Assembly: GCA_937900755.1 (NCBI GenBank)
Contig: CALCDN010000219.1
Span: 1-13,153 of the forward strand
DNA from: an uncultured Acetobacter sp.
GTDB lineage: Bacteria > Pseudomonadota > Alphaproteobacteria > Acetobacterales > Acetobacteraceae
Reading direction: 5' to 3'
Length of the DNA: 13,153 nucleotides
Shown here: positions 5,069-12,691 of the stretch, in pieces
Position numbering within the stretch: position 1 is the first letter of the stretch
Layout: each line of letters opens with the position of its first letter
Made by a program: the position numbers and the translations under genes
Notes under the pieces: model-generated
What the model was told of the DNA's origin: nothing
What the model saw: only the letters and a program-made list of their open reading frames with translations
Databases searched by the model: none

Positions 5069-7875
5069 GTGGCCGAACCGGCACCGTCATCAGGGGCCTG
5101 CGGGGTGGGGAGGGCTGCGTCCTCCGCCTCGCCCGCTTCGTCCTCGCCATCATCCATGACCGGGAACACACTGGTAATGCGCTCCGCGTCATTGAGGCGC
5201 AGCAGCGTAACCCCGCTGGCCTGGCGCGCCATGATGCGCACCTGGTCCACCGGCACGCGGATCAGGCGGCCCCCGTCCGTTACCAGCATGACATCCGTGC
5301 CCGGCAGCACCGGCAGGGTGGCCGAAACCTCCGTACCCCGCTTGTTGGCCGAGAAGGTCATGTTGGTAATGCCCTGCCCGCCACGCCCGCTTACGCGGTA
5401 ATCATAGGCGGAGGAACGCCGGCCAAACCCGCCATCGCTGACAATCAGCAGCACTTCTTCAGCCGCTTCAAGCTGGGCAAAGCGTTCGGGGGTCAGGGCC
5501 TCGGCCCCGGTCGCCCCTTCGTCCTCATCCGCGTCCACGACGGATATGTCGGTGTCATCCTCGGCCTCGGCAGCGTTTTCGGCCCGGCGTTTGGCGTTGG
5601 CCATGCGCAGGTAGGCCGCGCGCTCCTCTACCGTGGCCTCAACATGGTTGAGCACGGCAAGGCTGATCACCCGGTCGCCCTCGGCCAGACGGATACCACG
5701 CACACCCGACGACCCGCGCCCGGCGAACACACGTACCGTGTCATCCGTGATCTGGAAGCGGATGCAGCGCGCCTTGCGGGTGGCAAGGAACACGTCCTGC
5801 CCGTCGCGGCAGGTGGCAACGCCGATCAGGCTGTCGCCGTCATCGAGCTTCATGGCGATCATGCCGGAGACGCGGATGTTGCGGAAGTCACTCAGCCGGT
5901 TGCGGCGCACACCCCCGCTGGCGGTGGCGAACACAAGGTGCAGGCTTTCCCACAGCTCCTCGTCCTGGGGCAGGGGGAGAACCGCGGTAATGCTGTCGGT
6001 GCCAAGGTCGGGCAGGAGGTTGATGAGCGCGCGCCCCTTGGCGGCGGGCCCGGCCTCTGGCAGGCGCCACACCTTCTGGCGGTACACCTTGCCACCGGAG
6101 GAGAAGAACATGACCCACTGATGCGTGTGCGCGTTAAAGGAGCGCACCACAATGTCGTCCCCGCGTGTGCCAGCCCCGGTGCGGCCACGCCCCCCCCGGT
6201 TCTGGGCGCGGAACACATCCAGCGGGGTGCGCTTGATAAAGCCTTCCCGCGTGATGGTGACAACCATCTGGCCGGGTTCGATCAGGCTTTCATCATCCTG
6301 GTCGCCATCATAATCGGCAATGTCGGTCACGCGCGGGGTCACCAGTTCGGCGCGCGCGCGGGCCAGTTCCTCGCACAGCACTTCCATGCGGCGGGGGCGG
6401 CTGCTGATGATTTCGAGCAGTTCGTTAATCCGCACCGCCACTTCGGACAGTTCGGACTGGATCTTGTCGCGTTCAAGCCCGGTCAGGCGTTGCAGGCGCA
6501 ACTCCAGAATACCGCGCGCCTGGGCTTCGGTCAGGCGGACCTTGCCGTCCACCACCACGTTGCCTTCATCGTGGATCAGGGCCAGCAGGGGTTCCACATC
6601 CGCCGCGTTCCACTGCGCGGCCATGAGCGATTCCCGCGCGGTGGCGGCATCGGGGGCGGCGCGGATGAGCGCGATAACCGCGTCAATATTGGCAACCGCG
6701 ATAACCAGACCGACCAGAATATGCGCCCGGTCGCGCGCCTTGTTCAGGTCATGGCGCGAGCGACGCAGAATAACTTCCTCACGGAAGGCGATAAACGCCT
6801 CCAGCACGTCCTTGAGGCCCATAAGGCGGGGTTTGCCGCCATCAAGGGCGAGCATGTTCACGCCAAAGGAGGTCTGGAGCTGGGTAAAGCGGTAAAGCTG
6901 GTTGAGCACCACCTCGGGGGTGGCGTCGCGCTTGATCTCGATGACCACGCGCATGCCCGAGCGGTCGGATTCGTCGCGGATGTCGGCAATGCCCTCCACC
7001 TGCTTGGAGCGCACCAGATCGGCAATGCGTTCCTGCAAGGTGGCCTTGTTCACCTGGTAGGGAATTTCGCTTACCACAATGGCTTTGCGGTCCTTGCGAA
7101 TTTCCTCGATATCGGCCTTGGCGCGGATAATCACGGACCCACGCCCCGTGGCGTAGGCGCTGCGAATACCCGAGCGGCCCAGAATGGTGCCACCGGTGGG
7201 GAAGTCCGGCCCCGGCACAATGTCCATCAGCTCTTCAAGGCTCAGTTCGGGGTTGGCGATCAGGGCCAGCGTTGCGTCCACCACCTCGCCGGGGTTGTGG
7301 GTGGGAATGTTGGTGGCCATGCCCACGGCAATGCCGGTGGCGCCATTGATGAGCAGGTTGGGGAAAGCGGCTGGCAGAACCGTGGGTTCGCTTTCGCTCT
7401 CATCATAGTTGGGCTGGAAATCAACCGTATCACGGTCGATGTCACCCAGCAAAAAGGTGGAGGAGCGGGCCAGACGGGCCTCGGTGTAACGCATGGCGGC
7501 GGGGCTGTCGCCATCCACCGAGCCAAAGTTGCCCTGCCCGTCAATCAGCTTGACGCGCATGGACCACGACTGCGCCATGCGCACCATGGCCTCGTAAATG
7601 GAGCTGTCGCCATGGGGGTGGTATTTACCCATGACCTCACCCACTGCACGCGCGGACTTGCGGTAGGGCTTGTCGTGCGTAAAGCCACTTTCGTGCATGG
7701 CGTACAGAATACGCCTGTGCACGGGTTTGAGGCCATCGCGCACATCAGGCAACGCACGGCTGACAATGACCGACATCGCATACGCAAGATAGGAGGAGCG
7801 CATTTCCTCCTCAATGGTCACGGGCACAAGGTCTGAAGGCTGCGGTGATCCGGTCTGGTCAGAAATCTCGGTCAA
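5065..7875 (-). CDS. gyrA: DNA gyrase subunit A
   Basis: GyrA cuts and rejoins DNA for ATP-driven negative supercoiling by the A2B2 gyrase in the cytoplasm. The 936-residue protein has the breakage-reunion domain first, with catalytic Tyr130 (AAMRYTEARL). The quinolone pocket is HPHGDSSIYE, where Ser91 and Glu95 match E. coli Ser83 and Asp87, consistent with an unmutated type. GyrA box NRGGRGRTG opens the C-terminal wrapping domain. An acidic insert (RRAENAAEAEDD onward, residues about 755-790) and an acidic tail (MDDGEDEAGEAED) are alphaproteobacterial traits. The start is TTG at 7875: an in-frame TGA lies six bases upstream and the next ATG (residue 25) would cut into the conserved EEEMRSSYLAYAMS. 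GGA at 7884-7882 is the likely ribosome-binding core. It leads the operon with coaD and ppiB. Confidence 0.97.
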   Translation of the reverse strand: MTEISDQTGSPQPSDLVPVTIEEEMRSSYLAYAMSVIVSRALPDVRDGLKPVHRRILYAMHESGFTHDKPYRKSARAVGEVMGKYHPHGDSSIYEAMVRMAQSWSMRVKLIDGQGNFGSVDGDSPAAMRYTEARLARSSTFLLGDIDRDTVDFQPNYDESESEPTVLPAAFPNLLINGATGIAVGMATNIPTHNPGEVVDATLALIANPELSLEELMDIVPGPDFPTGGTILGRSGIRSAYATGRGSVIIRAKADIEEIRKDRKAIVVSEIPYQVNKATLQERIADLVRSKQVEGIADIRDESDRSGMRVVIEIKRDATPEVVLNQLYRFTQLQTSFGVNMLALDGGKPRLMGLKDVLEAFIAFREEVILRRSRHDLNKARDRAHILVGLVIAVANIDAVIALIRAAPDAATARESLMAAQWNAADVEPLLALIHDEGNVVVDGKVRLTEAQARGILELRLQRLTGLERDKIQSELSEVAVRINELLEIISSRPRRMEVLCEELARARAELVTPRVTDIADYDGDQDDESLIEPGQMVVTITREGFIKRTPLDVFRAQNRGGRGRTGAGTRGDDIVVRSFNAHTHQWVMFFSSGGKVYRQKVWRLPEAGPAAKGRALINLLPDLGTDSITAVLPLPQDEELWESLHLVFATASGGVRRNRLSDFRNIRVSGMIAMKLDDGDSLIGVATCRDGQDVFLATRKARCIRFQITDDTVRVFAGRGSSGVRGIRLAEGDRVISLAVLNHVEATVEERAAYLRMANAKRRAENAAEAEDDTDISVVDADEDEGATGAEALTPERFAQLEAAEEVLLIVSDGGFGRRSSAYDYRVSGRGGQGITNMTFSANKRGTEVSATLPVLPGTDVMLVTDGGRLIRVPVDQVRIMARQASGVTLLRLNDAERITSVFPVMDDGEDEAGEAEDAALPTPQAPDDGAGSAT

Positions 7876-8108
7876 GGTTCATCCGTTCTGTCATGCTGCG
7901 TGGGGCGGGGCTGTTGCCCGCACTCCGCGCCAAATCCACCTGAACACCGGTTGCCACGGTGCGGGGTATTTTCTAGCACACAACCCCTCCAACCTCCTAG
8001 CGCTGGCCGGGGCTTTGCGGGGGATAAAACCTGCCGGAGCTGCTGATTGTCTTGCCCTTGGCACATGGCTGTGGCCATCATGGCCCATAACCAAGGAGTT
8101 TACGACCG
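7876..8108. promoter_or_regulatory. Divergent intergenic region of gyrA and the YqaE/Pmp3-like gene
   Basis: No gene is visible in these 233 bases. On the minus strand TAGAAAAT (around 7976-7969) could serve as a -10 for gyrA, about 95 bases before its start, but lacks a good -35. An inverted repeat CACCG-N7-CGGTG spans 7945-7961, just downstream of that element on the gyrA side. On the plus strand AAGGAG (8092-8097) is the ribosome-binding site of the small membrane protein. Promoter positions are guesses. Confidence 0.3.
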
Positions 8109-8306
8109 ATGCGCCTTTTACTTGCCCTGCTTGTGCCGTGGTTGCAGTTCTTTACCATTGGCCGCCCTTTTGCGGGCCTTGCCTGCCTGGTGTTGCAGAT
8201 CACGCTTATCGGCTGGATTCCGGCCACCATCTGGTCGGTTTACGCCCTGAGCCAGTACACAACGGACCAGAAAATCGCCCGCATGAGCCGCGCCTCACGC
8301 AGCTAG
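8109..8306 (+). CDS. YqaE/Pmp3-like small membrane protein
   Basis: The 65-residue protein has two hydrophobic helices, at about residues 2-16 and 19-45. The segment ITLIGWIPATIWSVYALSQY matches the second helix of the YqaE/Pmp3 (UPF0057) family, whose hallmark is LLTLLGWIPG followed by aromatic residues. The first helix is less typical. Family members in yeast and plants affect membrane potential and salt tolerance; the bacterial role is poorly defined. The C-terminus is basic and polar (DQKIARMSRASRS), probably cytoplasmic. The ATG follows AAGGAG with 11 bases between. It is a single-gene unit, divergent from gyrA, closed by its own terminator. Confidence 0.8.
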   Translation: MRLLLALLVPWLQFFTIGRPFAGLACLVLQITLIGWIPATIWSVYALSQYTTDQKIARMSRASRS

Positions 8307-8344
8307 GCCAACAGCGGCCTGCCCGGCAGCACCAGTACAAAAAA

Positions 8345-8376
8345 GCGGCCCCCCTGTGCGGGAGGCCGCCTTTTTT
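8345..8376 (+). terminator. Rho-independent terminator after the YqaE/Pmp3-like gene
   Basis: GCGGCC (8345-8350) pairs with GGCCGC (8364-8369), with an inner CCC/GGG, and six T residues follow at 8371-8376. Six A residues precede the stem (8339-8344), so it can also end leftward transcription coming from the flavoprotein gene that stops at 8433. Confidence 0.88.
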
Positions 8377-8432
8377 GTGCGCTCACCCAAGGCCCGCACC
8401 CACCACACGGGCGGGTATTGGGCAAAGGCTGG

Positions 8433-9851
8433 CTATTTGCCGGTCATGATCCGCTCGACCAGCTGTTTGGTCGTGGGCACAAAGCCATTGGCGTAAAACG
8501 GGTCCGTGCCAAAGCGCCAGGCGTTGGTGCCGCCGAACATCAGGTTCTCGTCCATCACCTTGTCCGCATCCGGGCCAGAGGCGTGGGCTGCGGCCTGAAG
8601 CGTTTTTTGGATGCAGAAGGAGCGCGGGTCCGCCCGGTGGCCGTTGCTGTAGCTGGGACCGCGCTGGCTCCAGTTGGAGAACTTGCACTCCGAAAGGCAG
8701 CCCATGCAATCCGTCTGGTCCGCCACAATCAGGCGCGCGCGGTCGGGGGTGACAAACACAAGTGTGGAATCAGGGGTGCGCAGGGCTTCAACAAATCCCT
8801 CGCGTTCCCACTGCTGCACACGCGCCACGTCCTGCGGCTTGAGGAACACCTCGCGCTTGCGCGGGCCAACCCCGTAGGCGACACTCAGTTCTTCCGTGGC
8901 TTCGGTGGCGTAGGGCACCTGGTGCTCGGTGCGCTGGCGCAACTCGTGCAGAAAGCCGTTGTTCACGGCGGAAGAGTAAAACCCCGTGGGGGAAAAGCGG
9001 TTGAGGTACACATCGCCTTTTTCAAGGGTCAGCAACCGGCGCTTCCATGCATCGGGGATCGGGCTTTCCGTGGTCAGCAGCGGGCGGGTGCCAAACTGGA
9101 AGGCGATCGGCCCCAGTTCCTCACTGTCAATCCAGTTCTGCCATTCCTCCAGCCACCAGACGCCACCGGCCATGATGATGGGGGTGTTGTCCAGCCCGAA
9201 GCCACGCATGGCCTGGCGCAGGGCCAGCACACGCGGGTAGGGGTCTTCTGGTGCGAAGGGGTTTTCCGTATTGGACAGGCCGTTATGCCCGCCCGCGCGC
9301 CACGGGTCCTCGTACACAACGCCGCCCAGCAGGTCGGACGCCTTGCTGTACGAGCGCTTCCACAACGCATTGAACGCACGGGCGGATGAAACGATAGGAT
9401 AGTAGTGCACGCCAAACTGGGCGGCTATGTCGGCCAGCCGGTAGGGCATGCCAGCGCCACAGGTCAGGCCGTGGATCAGCCCCCTCGCCCCTTCCAGCAC
9501 CCCGGTGATAACCCGCTCGGAAGCGGCCATTTCCCACAGGATGTTGGCATGGATGCGGCCCTTGCCACCAGAGACCTCGTGCGCAATGCGCGCCTGCGCA
9601 ATGCCGCCACGAATGGCGTAGTCCACAAGCTCCTCATGCCGTTCACGGCGGGTACGGCCATGGTACACCTGCGGGACCGGCTGACCCTGTTCGTCATAGC
9701 TGTCCGCATTGACGATGGAGATCGTGCCAGCACCCCCCGCAGCAGCCCAGGCCCCGGCCGATGCCCCTGTGGAAACAGAAACACCCTTGCCGCCCTCAAC
9801 CAGCGGCAGGACATCCGTCCCCCCCATGCGAAGCGTGTTAATCGCCTTCAT
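8433..9851 (-). CDS. Nitronate monooxygenase-like FMN protein with C-terminal cysteine cluster
   Basis: The 472-residue protein has the TIM-barrel pattern of the nitronate monooxygenase/2-nitropropane dioxygenase family: a Gly-rich GGKGVSVSTG near the N-terminus, LTCGAGMP, an AGGHNG flavin motif, IIMAGGVWWLEEW, and FQFGTRPLLTTESP. Family members use FMN to oxidise alkyl nitronates; related branches are enoyl reductases or PUFA/polyketide-associated oxidoreductases, so the substrate is uncertain. It is about 120-150 residues longer than typical enzymes. The extra C-terminal part holds DCMGCLSECKFSNWS (Cys382, Cys385, Cys389) and later FCIQ (Cys413), which could bind an iron-sulphur cluster or zinc. 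ATG 9851 has an AGGA about 9 bases upstream. It follows pnp with a GC hairpin between and may have its own promoter. No signal peptide is visible, so it should be cytoplasmic. Confidence 0.82.
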   Translation of the reverse strand: MKAINTLRMGGTDVLPLVEGGKGVSVSTGASAGAWAAAGGAGTISIVNADSYDEQGQPVPQVYHGRTRRERHEELVDYAIRGGIAQARIAHEVSGGKGRIHANILWEMAASERVITGVLEGARGLIHGLTCGAGMPYRLADIAAQFGVHYYPIVSSARAFNALWKRSYSKASDLLGGVVYEDPWRAGGHNGLSNTENPFAPEDPYPRVLALRQAMRGFGLDNTPIIMAGGVWWLEEWQNWIDSEELGPIAFQFGTRPLLTTESPIPDAWKRRLLTLEKGDVYLNRFSPTGFYSSAVNNGFLHELRQRTEHQVPYATEATEELSVAYGVGPRKREVFLKPQDVARVQQWEREGFVEALRTPDSTLVFVTPDRARLIVADQTDCMGCLSECKFSNWSQRGPSYSNGHRADPRSFCIQKTLQAAAHASGPDADKVMDENLMFGGTNAWRFGTDPFYANGFVPTTKQLVERIMTGK

Positions 9852-9896
9852 GACTATCCTGTCGTTTCTCTAAGATACCCGTCTCTGGTCCGCCAC

Positions 9897-9926
9897 GCGC
9901 GGGGGGGAGGAGGCTCCCCCCCGCGC
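9897..9926 (-). terminator. 13-bp GC hairpin between pnp and the flavoprotein gene, no U tract
   Basis: The arms 9897-9909 and 9914-9926 are perfectly complementary (GCGC plus seven G, then AG) around a 4-base loop. It starts 14 bases after the pnp stop. The following minus-strand sequence (GTGGCGGACC) has no T run, so it is not a canonical terminator. It may protect the pnp 3' end from exonucleases or reduce read-through. TATCTT at 9877-9872 on the minus strand could be a -10 for the flavoprotein gene. Confidence 0.5.
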
Positions 9927-9939
9927 ATGTCAGGCTGCC

Positions 9940-12090
9940 TTATTCGGCGTCCCGGCGCGGTGCGCGGGCAGGTTTTTCACCCACGGTTTCCGTAATGTCG
10001 GCACCCGTGGCTTGGTCCACAACGCGCATGGACAGCTTGACCTTGCCGCGATCGTCAAAGCCGATCACCTTGACCTTGACGGCGTCTCCGTCCTTGACCA
10101 CATCGGCGGTGCGGCCAACGCGGCCCTGCGCCAGTTCGGAAATGTGAACCAGACCGTCACGCGCGCCAAGGAAGTTGACGAACGCGCCAAAGTCGGCGGT
10201 CTTGACAACCTTGCCATCGTAGATGCGGCCCAGTTCGGGCTCGGCCACAATGCCGTTAATGCGTTCGAGCGCCTTTTTGGTCTGGTCTTCGGCGGTGGCG
10301 GCAATGGTGATTGTGCCATCATCCCCAATATCCACCTTGGCGCCGGAATATTCCACGATTTCGCGGATGACCTTGCCGCCCGAACCAATGACGTCACGGA
10401 TTTTTTCACGCGGCACCTTGATGGTGGTGATGCGCGGCGCCGTGGTGGCAACGGTCGTGCGGTTTTCGGTCAGCGCCTTGCTCATTTCGCTCAGGATGTG
10501 CAGGCGACCATCACGCGCCTGGCCCAGGGCGATCTTCATGATTTCAGGCGTGATGGACGTGATCTTGATGTCCATCTGCAAGGCGGTCACGCCTTCTTCG
10601 GTCCCGGCGACCTTGAAGTCCATGTCCCCCAGGTGATCTTCGTCACCCAAGATGTCGGACAGGACGGCAAACTTGTCGCCTTCCTTGATCAGGCCCATGG
10701 CAATACCGGCCACGGGGCGCTTGAGGGGCACACCGGCGTCCATAAGGGCCAGCGAGCTACCGCAAACGGTCGCCATGGAGGAGGAGCCGTTGCTTTCCGT
10801 AATTTCGGACACAACGCGCACCGTGTAGGGGAATTCCTTGCGGTTGGGCATCAGCGGGTGCAGGGCGCGCCATGCCAGCTTGCCATGCCCGATTTCACGC
10901 CGGCCGGGGGAGCCCACGCGACCGCACTCGCCCACGGAGTAGGGAGGGAAGTTGTAGTGGAGCAGGAAGTTGGTGCGGTATTCGCCTTCGAGCGCGTCAA
11001 TCACCTGTTCGTCCTGCCCGGTGCCTAGCGTGGTCACGACCAGCGCCTGGGTTTCGCCACGGGTGAACAGGGCGGAGCCATGCACGCGCGGCAGCACGCC
11101 CACTTCGGGCACAATCGGGCGCACGGTCACAAGGTCACGCCCGTCAATGCGCTTGCTGGTCTTGAGCACCGAGGTGCGGACCACGTCGGCTTCGAGGTCC
11201 TTGATCATGGGCTTGGCGGCGGCCACGTCCAGCTCGGCGGCTGTCAGTTTTTCAACAATGGCGCCCCGTGCGGCCTTGAGCTTTTCGTAGCGGACCTGCT
11301 TCTGCTTTTCCTTGTAGGCATCGGCAATCAGCTTGCGGCCCAGCTTGTCCACGTGCTTACGCAGGGCGGCCTCTTCCTTGCTTTCGCTCGGCAGGTCCCA
11401 CGGTTCCTTGGCGGCGTGTTCGGCCAGGGCGATAATAGCGTCGAGCACGGGCTGGAAGGCAGCGTGGCCAAAGGTCACGGCATCGAGCATCACGTCTTCG
11501 GACAGTTCGGAGGCTTCGGATTCCACCATCAGCACGCCTTCGGCCGTGCCCGCCACTACCAGGTCAAGGTTGCTTTCCTTGATCTGTTCAATCGTGGGGT
11601 TGAGGATGAACGCGCCATCGGCAAAGCCAACGCGGGCCGCACCCACGGGGCCAAAGAACGGAATACCCGACAGGGTGAGTGCCGCCGAGCAGCCGATCAG
11701 GGCGGGGATGCTCGGATCGTTTTCCATGTCGTGGGTCAGCACCGTGGCGATGACCTGCACCTCATTGCGGAACCCTTCGGGGAAGAGGGGGCGAATGGGG
11801 CGGTCGATCAGGCGGGAGACCAGGGTTTCGTTTTCGGAAGGACGGCCTTCACGCTTGAAGAACCCGCCGGGGATCTTGCCAGCCGCGTAGGCTTTTTCCT
11901 GGTAGTTGACGGTCAGGGGGAAAAAGTCCTGACCGGCCTTGACGTCGCGCGCGCCAACAGCGGTACACAGGACCACGGTTTCGCCGTAGGTGACCAGCAC
12001 GGCGCCGTCGGCCTGACGGGCGACCTTGCCGGTTTCGAGCACCAGCGGGCGACCGGCCCACTCAAGTTCTTTACGAAAGTAGTTAAACAT
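9940..12090 (-). CDS. pnp: Polyribonucleotide nucleotidyltransferase (PNPase)
   Basis: PNPase degrades RNA 3' to 5' by phosphorolysis, releasing nucleoside diphosphates; it is a cytoplasmic trimer and often part of the degradosome. The 716-residue protein has the standard layout: first RNase PH-like domain (FFPLTVNYQEKAYAAGKIPGG, RPIRPLFPEG), a helical linker (about 240-310), the catalytic second RNase PH domain (FTRGETQALV, SNGSSSMATVCG, ILGDEDHLGDMDFKVAG with its Asp residues), a KH domain with GSGG at about 567-570, and an S1 domain at about 619-690 (GKVVKTADFGAFVNFL). The tail is short and basic (RAPRRDAE). The N-terminus MFNYFRKELEW is typical for the group and fixes the start at 12090, although the ribosome-binding site is weak. 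It lies 308 bases after rpsO in the conserved truB-rpsO-pnp order. Confidence 0.98.
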   Translation of the reverse strand: MFNYFRKELEWAGRPLVLETGKVARQADGAVLVTYGETVVLCTAVGARDVKAGQDFFPLTVNYQEKAYAAGKIPGGFFKREGRPSENETLVSRLIDRPIRPLFPEGFRNEVQVIATVLTHDMENDPSIPALIGCSAALTLSGIPFFGPVGAARVGFADGAFILNPTIEQIKESNLDLVVAGTAEGVLMVESEASELSEDVMLDAVTFGHAAFQPVLDAIIALAEHAAKEPWDLPSESKEEAALRKHVDKLGRKLIADAYKEKQKQVRYEKLKAARGAIVEKLTAAELDVAAAKPMIKDLEADVVRTSVLKTSKRIDGRDLVTVRPIVPEVGVLPRVHGSALFTRGETQALVVTTLGTGQDEQVIDALEGEYRTNFLLHYNFPPYSVGECGRVGSPGRREIGHGKLAWRALHPLMPNRKEFPYTVRVVSEITESNGSSSMATVCGSSLALMDAGVPLKRPVAGIAMGLIKEGDKFAVLSDILGDEDHLGDMDFKVAGTEEGVTALQMDIKITSITPEIMKIALGQARDGRLHILSEMSKALTENRTTVATTAPRITTIKVPREKIRDVIGSGGKVIREIVEYSGAKVDIGDDGTITIAATAEDQTKKALERINGIVAEPELGRIYDGKVVKTADFGAFVNFLGARDGLVHISELAQGRVGRTADVVKDGDAVKVKVIGFDDRGKVKLSMRVVDQATGADITETVGEKPARAPRRDAE

Positions 12091-12398
12091 TCTGTCGTCT
12101 CATCTTCTGTTTACAGAGTCTTTGTTCAAAACCACAAAAAACAGCGGGACAGAACCGAATGGCAGACAGCGCCTCGGACGGCATGGAGACTGGCGGCAGC
12201 ACCGCCCAGGCGCCATGTGGTCGGAAACGCCGTGGCCTTACCCGGAACGTTAGTGCCCGCGTGCCAAGCCTGTGGCGTAGTACAACGGTTATATGGGGGT
12301 TTGGCGGCCATAAGGCCAGCACAAAAACCCCCACAAACCCGATCCAGCCAACCCACAGGCCCGGCATGCCGCCGGCCCCACGGGCAAAATGGCTGGAA
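12091..12398 (-). other. 308-bp non-coding stretch between rpsO and pnp (pnp leader)
   Basis: I see no gene here; open frames across it lack ribosome-binding sites and family resemblance. On the minus strand it holds, in order, an imperfect GC hairpin just after the rpsO stop (12377-12358, with GGCATGCC at its centre and no U tract), the large hairpin at 12332-12295, a possible -10 (TATAAC, 12293-12288), a small GGCGG/CCGCC hairpin (12206-12192), and a run of six T at about 12140. The stretch probably contains both processing or attenuation of rpsO read-through and a pnp promoter. Confidence 0.5.
12295..12332 (-). promoter_or_regulatory. Large hairpin in the pnp leader, candidate autoregulatory or processing site
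   Basis: On the minus strand GGGGGTTT (12332-12325) pairs with AAACCCCC (12302-12295), and an inner GGCC-TTAT-GGCC stem caps it, with an asymmetric internal loop between. In E. coli, RNase III cuts a leader hairpin of pnp and PNPase then represses its own mRNA. A hairpin in the equivalent rpsO-pnp gap is suggestive, but here it lies about 205 bases from the start codon and could instead belong to rpsO transcript ending. Confidence 0.45.
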
Positions 12399-12668
12399 TT
12401 AGCGGCGCAGACCCAGACGCGCGATCAGCGCTTCGTAGCGGCTCTGGCTTTTACCACGCAGGTAGTCCAGCATGCTGCGACGACGACCAACCATGATCAG
12501 CAGGCCACGGCGGGAATGGAAATCCTTCGCGTGGGTCTTGAGGTGGTCGGTCAGGTTGTTGATGCGCACGGTCAGGATTGCGACCTGCACTTCAGGCGAA
12601 CCCGTGTCGCCCGGGGCGGTCTGGTATTCGGCAATAACTTCGGTACGGCGTTCAGCGGTAATCGACAT
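12399..12668 (-). CDS. rpsO: 30S ribosomal protein S15
   Basis: S15 binds the central domain of 16S rRNA early in assembly of the small subunit and contributes to a bridge to the large subunit. The 89-residue protein matches the family in length and sequence: MSITAERRTEVIAEYQ, GDTGSPEVQVAILTVRINNLTDHLKTHAKDFHSRRGLL, and GRRRSMLDYLRGKSQSRYEALIARLGLRR. The start is ATG 12668, because it gives the canonical N-terminus and GGAG (12679-12676) is 7 bases upstream. A GTG directly before it (12671) is in frame but less likely. It lies 23 bases after truB. Confidence 0.98.
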   Translation of the reverse strand: MSITAERRTEVIAEYQTAPGDTGSPEVQVAILTVRINNLTDHLKTHAKDFHSRRGLLIMVGRRRSMLDYLRGKSQSRYEALIARLGLRR

Positions 12669-12691
12669 CACATGTCTCCATCAGAAAAATG

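Noticed and set aside
7591..7611. Possible quinolone-resistance change in GyrA
   Set aside because: The resistance positions read Ser and Glu. Glu at the Asp87-equivalent keeps the acidic residue and is natural in many bacteria, so no resistance change is indicated.
5047..7836. 929-codon open frame on the plus strand
   Set aside because: It is antisense to gyrA and reads as a shadow: His/Gly-rich, with no family motifs. GyrA on the other strand is unmistakable.
8418..9389. 323-codon plus-strand frame
   Set aside because: It overlaps the well-supported flavoprotein gene antisense and has no recognisable protein features.
12083..12367. 94-codon minus-strand frame in the rpsO-pnp gap
   Set aside because: It overlaps the pnp start and has no ribosome-binding site or recognisable sequence; the gap looks non-coding and structured.
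11080..12402. 440-codon plus-strand frame, and the similar frame at 10012-11028
   Set aside because: Both are antisense shadows of pnp produced by GC-rich codon bias.
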